Part shown: positions 23,157-33,014 of the stretch, in pieces
Position numbering within the stretch: position 1 is the first letter of the stretch
How the letters are laid out: every line of letters starts with the position of its first letter
Origin: Bombyx mori
Taxonomy: Eukaryota; Arthropoda; Insecta; Lepidoptera; Bombycidae
Reading direction: 5' to 3'
Length of the DNA stretch: 64,000 bases
Assembly (NCBI RefSeq): GCF_030269925.1
Contig: NC_085121.1
Location: 10,433,501 to 10,497,500, forward strand
Notes under the pieces: model-generated
What the model saw: the letters and a program-made list of their open reading frames with translations, nothing else
What the model was told of the DNA's origin: nothing
The model's database searches: none
Made by a program: the position numbers and the translations under genes

Positions 23157-23842
23157 CGTGTTTGTTATCTGCTGGTGAAATTATTAAGCACAACGCTATG
23201 ATGAAATAGGTAAAGCCATAATAAAATATGAAGCGCTATGATAATGTTCATAATTTATATAATTATTAAATCGAAAAAACAGTTGTTAACTTCCATGTTA
23301 ATTCAATAATTAAAAAATATTTATAAGTTTGTAATAAACATTTTATCTTGTATATACAAGAAAATGTATAAATTGTATAAATGATGTATATACATCATGT
23401 AGAAGTAAATGTGTTGAAAAAAAAGAATCGTGAGGATCTTTACGAAGCTCTATTATTCGGCAATAATTATTGTAAACGTTTGGATGATTTGCAATTGCCT
23501 CTAGAAAGTATTTCGTCCATTGGTTCATTATCAATCCATCTCAGAGGCTACTGCTGATCTACAACTTCTTAGAGATGCGTTGATGCCATTACCTCGTAAG
23601 GTTGAACGAAGATCAGTTTCCAATTACAGTACGGGATGCCGCTTTTGTGACAACACACATAGTTAGAAAAAAGTCCTTACGAATCTTACCGGGCATGTCT
23701 TTAGTTTCATGTTTAGAAAGCACTTATGCAGATTATTGACGAAAATGGATTTCAATTTTAGACCCAAAGACTGGTATCAGAAAGATGTTTTTCTCTGTTA
23801 TCAAAGAAACTGTCTTTAGAAATGTTGAGCAAAGTAAGGTCA

Positions 23843-24286
23843 TTAACTCTGCGTCCAGTAGCCAGCAACATGGTTGTTGGTGTCCTTCAAGCTACATTGA
23901 GGCGTGATCTGGTGGCTGGGTTTGAAGAAAACCAATTTAGAACTATTCTCGGATCTCATGTGAATGGGACTACACTTAGTAAAATTGTAATAAGTAGTTG
24001 AATTTTGTTTAGCTATTCCGATGGCTTTTTTAAAATAGCAATTTTTATTAGAGAGCTTGAGAATGTTTGCTGTCCTACATGTATTTCGCCCACAGAAAGT
24101 CGACAGCGCTGCTTTATGATGCAGAAGGATTGTTTTATAGGCAAAATTTTCTTTTTGGAAAAGAAGAAAGAATTTGGCAACATCTGCAGACTTAGGATCA
24201 ATTTTAAAACTGTAGCACCATATGCACCATCTTGTAGTTGCTGGTAAGTATGCTGACAAAGTGGATTGACACCAGCTAATTTTCAA
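23843..24286 (-). pseudogene. Possible DIRS tyrosine-recombinase fragment
   Basis: 147-codon open frame on the minus strand. Residues about 24-70 read WCYSFKIDPKSADVAKFF, then a hydrophobic helix, AYKTILLHHKAALSTFCG. This is the shape of the SAM-like core-binding domain that begins YR recombinases of DIRS elements: W-x-x-W-C, DP near the start of a helix, then Y-x-T-I-x-x-H-x-x-A-L-S. The catalytic R...HxxR...Y residues were not found; the sequence downstream (to about 23500) is broken by stops. Its place, after RT on the same strand, agrees with DIRS order. The identification is by motif shape only. Confidence 0.45.
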
Positions 24287-24326
24287 TAAATCTTCTGTTT
24301 AGACCAGTCTATTATTTGTACAACCT

Positions 24327-24338
24327 CCCCCCCCCCCC
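24327..24338. repeat. Poly-C run
   Basis: Twelve C in a row inside the DIRS-like element. The length may be unreliable in an assembly. Confidence 0.9.
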
Positions 24339-24499
24339 TTTCTAAGCTTTCAGGGTTAATGTTTAACCTGTGGAGGAGGCAGGTTTTGGATTTCGTGCGA
24401 GTTATCTAGCGTTCGGGATCTGAGGGCTTGGAAACCCAAATGCTTTCGCTCAGTCTGGGAACACTACCAGGTAGGTTCCCTAGACACTGTTGAAGTGAG

Positions 24500-24773
24500 T
24501 CAGTACTTTGGGGAGAAGGTTGAGAGGAGGAATTCTCCATGCTAGTTGCATCCTCTACGGTCTGCTGAAGGTATCCAATCTTGGTCGGCGAATGGGTTTA
24601 TATCCGGATGACCCCACTTTCGAAAAACTTTTGTGGTCACTTGTGGTAAAAAGTGCCATTTCGCAGGTTGATTTCCTCGTGATAGCCTGTCGGCTATGAT
24701 GTTGTATCTCCCCGAGAGATAAGCTGACAGTTATCTTGAACTTATCGCTTAGGTTTAAAAATCGAAAGGTCAA
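24500..24773 (-). pseudogene. RNase H / RT tail remnant of the DIRS-like element
   Basis: The minus-strand frame includes KITVSLSLGEIQHHSRQAI, then STCEMALFTTSD ... KSFSKVGSSGYKP. In tyrosine-recombinase elements the RNase H end has a Y-I-P-G-x-x-N-x-x-A-D-x-L-S-R motif followed by E-W-x-L and F-x-x-x-G-x-P. The residues here could be a decayed version (LSGEIQHHSRQ, CEMAL, FSKVG). No catalytic carboxylates are identifiable. Confidence 0.4.
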
Positions 24774-24894
24774 CGTTAGTGAAATACTTTCAGATTCATT
24801 TTGATTGTCACTACCATTGCAAATAGCTCTTTTGTGGGTGAGCCGTTTCTGTTGTTGAGCTGACCATAGACAGAACGTTAATATTTTGTCTAAT

Positions 24895-25090
24895 TGTAAC
24901 CCCTACCCATGTCCGAAGCTTCCGTTGCCAGGAAATGGTTGGTTTTGGGTCTCGGCAATGTTTGACATGTGGCTCCGCGTCAGCACTGCATTTGTAACCC
25001 CTACACATGTCCGAAGCTTCCGTTGCCAGGAAATGGTTGGTTTTGTGTATCGGCAATGTCTAACATGTGGCTCCGCGTCAGCACTGCATT
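24895..25090. repeat. Two-copy 98-bp tandem duplication
   Basis: Units 24895-24992 and 24993-25090 differ at few positions. Both contain TGTCCGAAGCTTCCGTTGCC and ATGTGGCTCCGCGTCAGC. The duplication is inside the RT/RNase H region of the DIRS-like element. Confidence 0.92.
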
Positions 25091-25457
25091 TAATTGTTAA
25101 CACATGCAGGATGGCCTGTTTTTTACCCCTTTTCTTGAAACTTCGCAAGAAAATTTGCAAGTTAGCATAGATTGATGTAATTCCGTCAGAGTTTGAGCTA
25201 GGATGTTGTTGAGTGGCCACTTCATTTCTCGCAATTTTCCATCGAATCCCTAGACATGTCATCTCTTGAACCAGTGTACTAATTGATTTTTTGTAAGGCT
25301 GACTTGGCAGCTCAAATAATCCAAGAGCTTTACAGCTTATGTGGCCTGAAGACTCAATTTGGACTTCTTTTGATGGACCTGGTGGGATTTGCGTAGGTGG
25401 GATAACACTCAACATCCCTTTGCACGCAATGTTTCCGCGACCGAGCATGCTATGCAA
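25091..25457 (-). pseudogene. DIRS-like RT, segment after the catalytic box
   Basis: The minus-strand frame carries PYKKSISTLVQEMTCLGIRWKI, a good fit to the segment that follows LGW-x-VN in YR-element RTs (K-S-x-L-x-P-T-Q-x-x-x-Y-L-G-I-x-W). It ends in the 98-bp tandem duplication. Stops and duplications prevent a continuous enzyme. Confidence 0.55.
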
Positions 25458-26210
25458 GCAAAAAAGGTGTATTTGTCTTCATGGACCAAGAAAAAGTCGC
25501 GTAGGTAGGTTAACATTTGACTTCCCTATGTACGTAAGGTCTTCGCGACCGAGCATGCTATGGGAGCAAAAACGTTTATTTGTCTTGGTGAAACAAGATC
25601 ATGTCGTGTAAGTAAGCTAGCACTTCGATTTTGCACGCAATGCCTCCGCGACCGAGCATGCTGTGGAAGCAAAAAGGTGTATTTGTCTTCAAGGACCAAG
25701 AGAAAGTCGCGTAGGTACGTTAACATTTGACTTCCCTATGTACGCAAGGTCTCCGCGACCGAGCATGCTATGGGAACAAAAACGTTTATTTGTCTTGGTG
25801 AAACAAGATTAAGTCGTGTAGGTAAGCTAGCACTCTACTTTGCACGCAATATCTCCGCGACCGAGCGACCGAGCACCCTATATAATGGAAATTAACATGC
25901 CAGCCCAGATAATCCAAAACCTTCACAGCTTCTGCAGCCTGAAGTTTCAACTTGGATTTGTTTTGGTCGACCAAAAGGAAGTCGTCTAGGTAGACTAGCA
26001 CTCGAGTTCCTTTTGCACGCAAGGTCTCTGCGACCCAGCATGTTATGGAAGCAAAAAAGGTTAATCCAAAAGCTTCACAGCTTCTGCAGCCTGAAGTTTC
26101 AACTTGGATTTGTCTTGGTCGACCAAAAAGGAAGTCGTCTAGTAGACACTAGCACTCGAGTTCCCTTTGCACGCAAGGTCTCTGCGACCCGCATGTTATA
26201 GAAGCAAAAA
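25391..26210 (-). repeat. Tandem array of the RT catalytic box
   Basis: The marker TCCGCGACCGAGC (variants TCTGCGACCC) recurs at about 25439, 25547, 25650, 25757, 25859, 26032 and 26186. The first four steps are 108, 103, 107 and 102 bases and alternate in type, so there is a higher-order unit of about 210. The last two are longer (about 155-170). On the minus strand each unit encodes a version of the RT active site: VYLDDFLLVDQN in the right-hand long units, decaying to YLRDFLLVLED and YLHDLILFHQDK. One long unit also keeps KVLDYLGWHVN. The catalytic box has therefore been copied in tandem within the dead element. Confidence 0.85.
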
Positions 26211-26916
26211 GGTGTGGCTCTGAAGCCAGACCGAAGGGTAGGCATGTCATTTCATACTAACTCATAAGAAGGTACCGATTCCTTCCTGGAGGTACTGATA
26301 CTGGTACCTTGGTACTGATCCTCAAGAAGTATCGACGAAATTTTGCGACTGATACTAGAAAAATATTCCTGAGAAATGTTCAATTCTATCATCCAGTCCC
26401 CTGGGTGGAGAAAGTTTGGTACCTAGGTGTCCGAAAACAGTTAGGTGTTTTATCTTTACGACCTTGTTCAACTCTCGAAGATCGAAAATTGGACGCATTG
26501 ATCCGTCGCTTTCAATAACCATACATAGTTTACAAATTATTACAATTTTGGTGGCACTCAGTGCCTCCCGTCGGTGTCTTCAATTGCCCCCCTCTGGATT
26601 GTGCCAGATGTTACGGACTATGATTGTTTATAATGTTTGGCTTACCTTTTGTACGAGATCGTGACAAATAGGATTGTAGCCCTCCGAGGGACTGAATAGA
26701 TTTCAATTTACTATTATCAAACAAAAATTCCTCAATGAGTGGTGCGTTGGCAACAGGATACTTTGTTAGAGACCACGGAAATTAAACTTTGACGTCTTAT
26801 TTCTATACATACGGCCCTTTTTTCCGTATACAATTTAAAACGCTTTTTACAGGTAACTTGTACGACGGAGACGATCTGTCAAAGTTTTCAGTAATTATGT
26901 TACAAAGATTATTAGT

Positions 26917-27297
26917 TTAAATCTGTTGTGTTTTTGTCAAAATTTCCGTATTGACGAGATCAATTTGTTTACAACAATTTTCGTTACATTCAATTGTTAC
27001 ACACCGTTGATGCATTATTAGATTTACAACGTCACTGACCTGGTGGGATAACGAGCCGATTCGAAGATCGACCGTTACCTTTGAATCCCGTCGTTTCTTA
27101 CGCAGAGACTCCTTTTGTTCTTTTTCGCTTGACGAGCTGTTCGAACGCGAGGCGTCTCCATCGCGTCTCGCCTGGACATCTTCCCTCTCGGAAATTATGG
27201 AGCTTGACTCAACATCACCTCCAACAGATGACGCGTGATTCATGGCGTCCGATGATAGGATTGGTAAATAATACTCGTAATGATTGCAAAATAACAC
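26917..27297 (-). pseudogene. Gag-like first ORF of the DIRS-like element
   Basis: Open frame of 126 codons beginning about 95 bases inside the right inverted repeat, where the first ORF of such an element should start. It is highly charged and Ser-rich (SREDVQAR-type stretches, SNSSSSEKEQKESLRKKRR) with a more hydrophobic end (GSLSHQVSDVVNLIMHQ). This composition is usual for the N-terminus of DIRS and Gypsy-like gag proteins, but there is no diagnostic motif. The frame ends early compared with a full gag. Assignment is by position and composition. Confidence 0.45.
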
Positions 27298-27391
27298 TCA
27301 TAGAAACACAAAATAAATATTTTTTGCAATTAATAAGAAGTCGAATAAATATTTGTGGACTTGCGACTTCACAGTACGAAAGTACACAACG

Positions 27392-27426
27392 CTATGAAGA
27401 TCAAAGATGGCTGCGCTCCCTTTATA
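27392..27426 (-). promoter_or_regulatory. TATA/Inr promoter inside the inverted repeat
   Basis: On the minus strand TATAAA begins at 27426 and TTCATAG has its A at 27395, 31 bases downstream and exactly at the inner edge of the repeat. Transcription from here would run into the gag-like ORF. The left repeat holds the same promoter pointing the other way (22993-23027). Confidence 0.55.
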
Positions 27427-27560
27427 CTTGCTGGCAGCACCTAGCGGCTAAAGATGGAACTAAATTGACTGTCTATGGTTGGACATAGACAAGGAATCTA
27501 AGCTAAGTACACACTGCTTCTTCATAATACAATGCTGTATGTTTTCCAAAGGCACATCAA
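27392..27560. repeat. Right terminal inverted repeat of the DIRS-like element
   Basis: 27392-27547 is the exact reverse complement of 22872-23027 as far as I can read (156 of 156). 27519-27560 is the reverse complement of 23115-23156. Confidence 0.93.
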
Positions 27561-27565
27561 TAAGC

Positions 27566-27640
27566 ATATTAAAATGATTACTGGATTGCATAATCTTTAT
27601 GATATTTTGAAATCAAATTCAGCTTGCATTACTACGACTA
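27566..27640. repeat. Right direct repeat flanking the DIRS-like element
   Basis: GCATATTAAAATGATTACT ... TTGCATAATCTTTATGATATT, diverged direct copy of 22747-22822. Confidence 0.7.
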
Positions 27641-28137
27641 ATACCACGTATTCAAGTTTAAAATAAAAAGAAAACTTCATAATGTTTGGTAACGTCATCT
27701 CAAGATGTAATAAAATAAGTAAAAGCAAATCACCCCCGAAATTGAACTTGGAACTTTACTAAGCAATTACTTAGCTTGGATTACCTTAATGTTGGCAAAA
27801 TGATGGCCCGATAAAATGGACGTTTAATTTGAGATAATAATGAATAACGGGCGCGGATAACAATTTTAATAGGTTTTTAATTTAAAAAACGCTGGCGTTT
27901 GGAATTGCAGACAGTGCCCACTAGTGACTTGGCCTTCTTCCCAATGTAGCTAGCTACACTAAATTAACACATATCGCGTCACAATAAGCTTTTTTTTGTT
28001 TATACTTATTACGAAATTAATACTAATTAGTTATATTACAAATTTTGTTTCAGAATACTTAGGATTTTTTTTTTGATACGTCTAATAAATGTATCCTAAT
28101 TTTTTTAAATATATATTCTAATTTCTTATGATCAATC

Positions 28138-28169
28138 TTAGAGAAAGAGAGAGAGAGAGAGAGAGAGAG
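28138..28169. repeat. (GA)n microsatellite
   Basis: About 13 GA units with one interruption. Confidence 0.95.
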
Positions 28170-28606
28170 TATGCTTCACTGTACACAAAAAAAAAACATA
28201 AATGCAAAACCTTAAATACAAAAAAGTACAATGGGCAGTCTTATCTTTAAGAGCGATTTTTCTAGAAAACCGTCAGGTGGACAAGAATCACTTCAGGAAA
28301 TAAATTAACCGCAGTGTACTTATGGGTTAAAAAAAAATTGCTACATTTTTTTAAATTTCAGTCATGTTAGATGACCATAGACGGAATTTCGGTTCATCAC
28401 ATTTAGGGCCGAAGGTCTAATAATTTAGTTAGTAGATTACAATAAGACATAACAATGGTTTCATAGTTTTCTTGCGCAATTCAACCAAATGAAAGTCGCA
28501 AATTCCGAAACCTAATATGTAAAGCTGCAGCTTTAAATAATCTACAAAGCTATAAGTTAAAGATTTGATTTTCTTAGATAGCCAAATCTTCTTTTAGTAT
28601 GTTACA

Positions 28607-28917
28607 TTTTTTTTTATTGCTTAGATACGTGGATCAGCTCACAGCCCACCTGGTGCTAAGTGGTTACTAGAGCCCATAGACATCCACAATGTAAATGCGC
28701 CACCCACCTTGAGATATAAGTTCTAAGGTCTCAAGTATAGTTACAACGGCTGCCCCACCCTTCAAACCGAAACGCATTACTGCTTCACGGCAGAAATAGG
28801 CAGGGTGGTGGTACCCACCCGCGCGGACTCACAAGCGGTCCTACCACCAGTAATTACGCAAATTATAATTTTGCGGGTTTCATTTTTATTACACGATGTT
28901 ATTCCTTCACCGTGGAA
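28607..28917 (-). repeat. Bm1 SINE, lacking the tRNA head
   Basis: Reverse Bm1 with good conservation through CACCAGTAATTACGCAAATT and ACACGATGTTATTCCTTCAC, stopping before the Pol III boxes. Confidence 0.93.
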
Positions 28918-30022
28918 ATTACATTAAAAAAATCTTCTAATAAACATTAACAATAAATTTGTAAGTCATTGGCGTTTAAAAGAAACCGACTCCATCAACT
29001 AATCAGTAATATTCTCGGTTGCTTATCGTTTTCTCGAAGCAAATTGCTGTTTCTTTTGTTCCGGTCTCCCCTGGAAAAACGTTATTGTTCCAGTATTCAT
29101 TTAACAAAAGGCAATTTGTCATTATAATGTTCATCGTTTGTTGAAGAATTAATTCTATCATTTTAGTATTCATAAACGATTTCGCTTAGTTGTTCTGTGA
29201 CGAACCTACTTTCTGAATCTATTTTTTTTTTGTAAATGTTTTTTTCACAATTAATTTTTTTTTCACCTCTTCTTATTCTAAAATTTCAAATTTTCAATTT
29301 CGAATTTTATTACATCGAAGTACGTTTGAAAATCGCACTCGTTTAAGAAATTTGATATTGTTCTCTTGATGTGAGTGAATATTGGTAGGTCCCTAATAAT
29401 AATCCCAAAACACTCAAATTATCATTATGTCTTCGCGCTCATCGTAAAATAACGCAACTCTTTAAAAAAACTTGAACTTAATTCAAAAATTGAAAAAGAA
29501 ATAATGTTGTAAATAAACAAATTCGTGTTTCACAGATAATGAAATTAATATTGTTTGATGCGATAACCATCAGAACCATGCTTAATCAGATAAACTAAAG
29601 TTAATATTTTAAAACTCGACGCTCAAAGAAAGATGATGAACTAATCAAATTTCTCACAAGTTCGGAGAGTTCTGGACAAGTTCTCAGATTCAATTAGTAG
29701 ATACGCCAGGCTCGTCTGTCTACTGTTACCGCCCACCACCCATCTTCGGCTGCGACGGTAATCTTCATTACAACAAAATATTTACTAGTCTCCATTTTGC
29801 GTGATTACTACGTTTATACATGGCGTCGCATCGCGAGAGCATCGGTATCGCAGGATCCGACTGATGCATGACCACGACCACTCTGTCAAGGGTGTACGAA
29901 TAGGAAGAAGAACATCAATCTCACCTATAAAAAAAAAAACAATTTAAGCAGTGTCTTGTTGTAGAGAATTGTCTTATTTAAAATACAAACATGTATTCGT
30001 TACTATGTTTTCTACTGAAGTT

Positions 30023-30413
30023 ATCGTGGCCTAAATGAAAATAATATGACGCCCGATTTAGGTAGTTAGATTCAGATACGACCTTGCTGATGTTCAAATC
30101 CCGCAGACAGGTACCAATTTTTTCTAATCAAATACGTATTTAACACATGTTCACGAATGACTCACGATGAAGGATAACTCACGTGTAATGTAGTCGACCA
30201 AAGAAGACATGGACGGAGTGTGTGAATGACAATATGAGAGAAAGAGAGGAATGAGTGTTGAGCTGACGGCTGATAGAAGAGAATGGAAGAGAAAAATTAG
30301 CTGTACCGACCCCACCTAGTGGTGAAGAAAAAGAAGAGAAAATGTCTATGGACTCCGGTAACCACCCAACACTAGATGAGCCGTGAACTCGTTTACCTAT
30401 CAACGTAATAAAA
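30023..30413 (+). repeat. Chimeric Bm1 carrying an RTE-like LINE segment
   Basis: 30023-~30190 is the Bm1 head (ATCGTGGCCTAAATG, GATGTTCAAATCCCGC, TAATCAAATACGTATTTAAC). ~30194-30340 is foreign: its plus frame contains ELTADRREWK and CTDPT, the closing motif of RTE-type LINE ORFs. 30341-30413 returns to the Bm1 tail (TGTCTATGGACTCCGGTAAC to AATAAAAA). The normal Bm1 middle (about 180 bases) is missing. Confidence 0.8.
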
Positions 30414-30454
30414 ATAGCTTTTAGATATAAAAATTAAACTGCTTCCTTTTGATA

Positions 30455-30583
30455 GGCAGGCAGCGGCTATTTCGGTAGGCAGCGGCTTGGCTCTGCCCCT
30501 GGCATTGCTGAAGTCCATGGGCGACGGTAACCATTCATCAGGTGGGCCGTACGCTCGTCTGCCTACAAGGGCAATAAAAAAAA
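30455..30583 (+). repeat. LINE family A, 3' end in plus orientation
   Basis: GGTAGGCAGCGGCTTGGCTC, TGAAGTCCATGGGCGACGG, ATCAGGTGGGCCGTACGCTC, CTGCCTACAAGGGCAAT and an A-run. This is the cleanest 3' tail of the family in the window. Confidence 0.9.
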
Positions 30584-31284
30584 ATTAAAAAGATATATGT
30601 AATGATTATTTCAGTCATGATAATGAAAGGTAACATGAGTTGATTCCTTTGAGAGTTATCATGAACGGATACGCACACCTGGCGACACATTAACGAACAC
30701 GACACACACGTAATCAACCATGCTCAAACTTCTGATGTGTTTCATTCACCCTGCACTGCTCCCGTGGCCTTATATAATGATTATACGGTAGCGAAAACCA
30801 ATTTTCTCGCAAAAAAAATTTAAAATAATGTCGACGTTCCTTTCAAGTCGAAATGAAGAACTCCATAGGCTATATAAAGAAAGAAAGCTCTTTGATCTCC
30901 GTATTCCGCTTTAGGGTAACCCATGCTAATGCAACTTTAGAAGAAATCCAACATATTATACCATTCGACTGCCTGCTTTACAATTTTGTTTTGAGCCACT
31001 TTTTTATTTTGAGTATAAAATAAAATAAGAGCTAAAGTACCGTATTTCATTACTAATCCTTAATTATACAATTAGTGGAATTGGATCGTTGACCGAACAA
31101 ATTTCAAGGATGTAGTACTTAATAATTAATCAAAATGTATTTATTTCTTCGTATATCGCAGGTCGTAGGCATTATTAAAAATAATACATTCGTCCGTGAT
31201 GAAAGTATTCGAAATATCAATCAAGAGTATTATAATGAAATGAGAGTAAAAAACTTTAAGCCGTAAAAGTAGTTTTTATTGAGT

Positions 31285-31480
31285 AAGCCCACTGAGTTTC
31301 TCGCCGGATCTCCTCAGTGGGTCGCGTTTCTGATCCGGTGGTAGATTCTGCGAAGCACTGCTCTTGCTAGGGTCAGTGTTAGCAACACTCCGGTTTGAGC
31401 CCCGTGAGCTCACCTACACACGTTAGGGTGAAGCTGAAATAACCTCTTAAGGCTATCAGCATAGGTAGGTTTTTTTTTTT
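31285..31480 (+). repeat. LINE family B 3' fragment
   Basis: CCCACTGAGTTTCTCGCCGG, GGTGGTAGATTCTGCGAAGC, TTGAGCCCCGTGAGCTCACC, then TAGGTAGG and a T-run. Confidence 0.8.
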
Positions 31481-31789
31481 TATAAAACAGAAAACTTAAC
31501 TAATGATTTAAATATTACGTAGTGGTCGCATAATTTTAGCACTTAGGAGATTAATGAGAAGCTGGGTGTTCTGCTTCGGTGTTCTAGGTGCAAATAATTT
31601 CCGCACCCAGTGGAAGCTAGCGAGGTATAAAAATACCAGCACGGTCTCCACTTTATTAGTCTTTTTTTGGATTACTTTGAAATTTTTCTGACGTGTGATT
31701 GGAGATTGAGATACATTTAAGACCTAAACCTCATACTTCGAGGTCGGGGGCCGTATTCGCGTAGCGGCTACCCCTCCTCCTCGCGTCGT

Positions 31790-32075
31790 TTCCTCACTGC
31801 TGAGGGTCGTGACCATTATAATTCGACATGATTTTACTCCTTGTGATGTCCCGCCAGCGCCTCCGATCATTGGCCGCATGAAGGGCGTCGTGGAATGGGA
31901 TCTCTAGTGTGGTGCGGATTTGGTCGAACCACCTTTTTGGACTGCGCCCGTGCGGTCTCTTTCCCTCGATCTTCCCTGTCACGAATAGTCTTTCTAAGCT
32001 ATCCGGTGTTTTCCGAGCAATATGACCGAAGTACTCGAGTGCGCGGCGAAGGCAGAGTGTGGACAGTCTTGATCT
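31790..32075 (-). repeat. LINE family D, 3' end of ORF (pseudo)
   Basis: The minus frame reads RRALEYFGHIARK ... GKIEGKRPHGRSPKRWFDQI ... DRRRWRDITRSK ... GHDPQQ, then stop. The G-x-R-x-R-G-R-x-x-x-R-W-x-D and DR-x-x-W-R-x-I pattern is the common C-terminus of lepidopteran LINE polyproteins. A second piece of the same family lies at 51748-51915. Confidence 0.75.
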
Positions 32076-32758
32076 AGATTGTAGCGGCTACAAAAGAATG
32101 GAAACACGTTTTTTTTTTTAAATAACCTCAGTTTAATGCTAATCTCCAATGTAGCAATGTTAATTGAAACCAATTCTCCAAATACAAAACGCGTTGTAAC
32201 AGATACAAGCTGATCATTCGACACGTACAAATTGCGCTGGGTCGCTGGGTTGACTATGACCAGTGGACTAGAATAACACCCAATGGGCAACTACAATTTA
32301 GATTCTGATTTTATTACGAAGGGATGGGAAACGAATAAAGGCGAAATTACCATAACCATGTAAAATGTAATTCAAAGAACAAAGCTTTGTACTCATAATG
32401 CGTTGTAAATGCAGTTTTGTTTTTCAAAACTATACCGTTCCGAATTCTCATCTCATGTTAAGTATAGTAATCGGATTCATACAATACCATGACTGCCCGT
32501 GTTTATTTTATAAAAATCATCAACTATAGTCTACAAATACTATAAATAAAAATGGAGTGGAATGCAATGAAGTTGGTTTAATTAAAATTATAATTCATTC
32601 AGATGAAATGGAATAAGACAAGACGAAATGAAATAAAATGACGTCCTAGCAAATAGTAGGAATTTACTGTGACTTTTTTCATCAAAATAAATTGATTGAA
32701 TGAAATTGTAAACAAACTAGTCAGTTTATTCGTACTAAGCTAGTGACTGTTCTAATTC

Positions 32759-32759
<1 letters not shown>

Positions 32760-32794
<35 letters not shown>
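32760..32794. repeat. (TTTA)n, 3' tail of the LINE
   Basis: About eight TTTA units, i.e. (TAAA)n on the element strand. Many CR1-like LINEs end in such short repeats instead of poly-A. Confidence 0.9.
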
Positions 32795-32795
<1 letters not shown>

Positions 32796-33014
32796 GGATT
32801 ACCGACAGGGTTTACAGTAAGACATAAAATAACATTGACATGTATAGAGCAATTGATAACTGCAACTCTAATTATAGGCAATCACAGCATGCATTACATT
32901 AATATATTAATAGAGATTTAATAATACTATTAATAATAATAAAAAATTAAAAACAAAAGAAAGACAACAAGGGCAGTAATACCCAAGTACTCAGACCAAG
33001 GCTGAGGCTGAGGT

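Larger units (their letters stand above)
22826..27560 (-). mobile_element. Degenerate DIRS-like (tyrosine-recombinase) retrotransposon
   Basis: 4.7-kb unit bounded by inverted, not direct, repeats. All coding remnants are on the minus strand, in the order expected for DIRS1-type elements. A gag-like charged ORF is at 27297-26917. An RT with YLDDFLLV and YLGWHVN is at about 26200-24900. An RNase H-like tail is near 24773-24500, and a possible tyrosine-recombinase core-binding piece is at 24286-23843. DIRS elements use a recombinase rather than an integrase and lack target duplications. The Y-L-D-D-F-L-L wording and the L-G-W-x-V-N motif fit that group better than Gypsy or Copia. The interior is interrupted by stops, frameshifts and tandem duplications, so it cannot be active. 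Alternative: an unrelated foldback element that captured RT sequence. Confidence 0.6.

Noticed and set aside
25391..26210. CRISPR-like array.
   Set aside because: Units of 102-170 bases without constant spacers, in an animal genome, encoding an RT motif; it is a tandem duplication.
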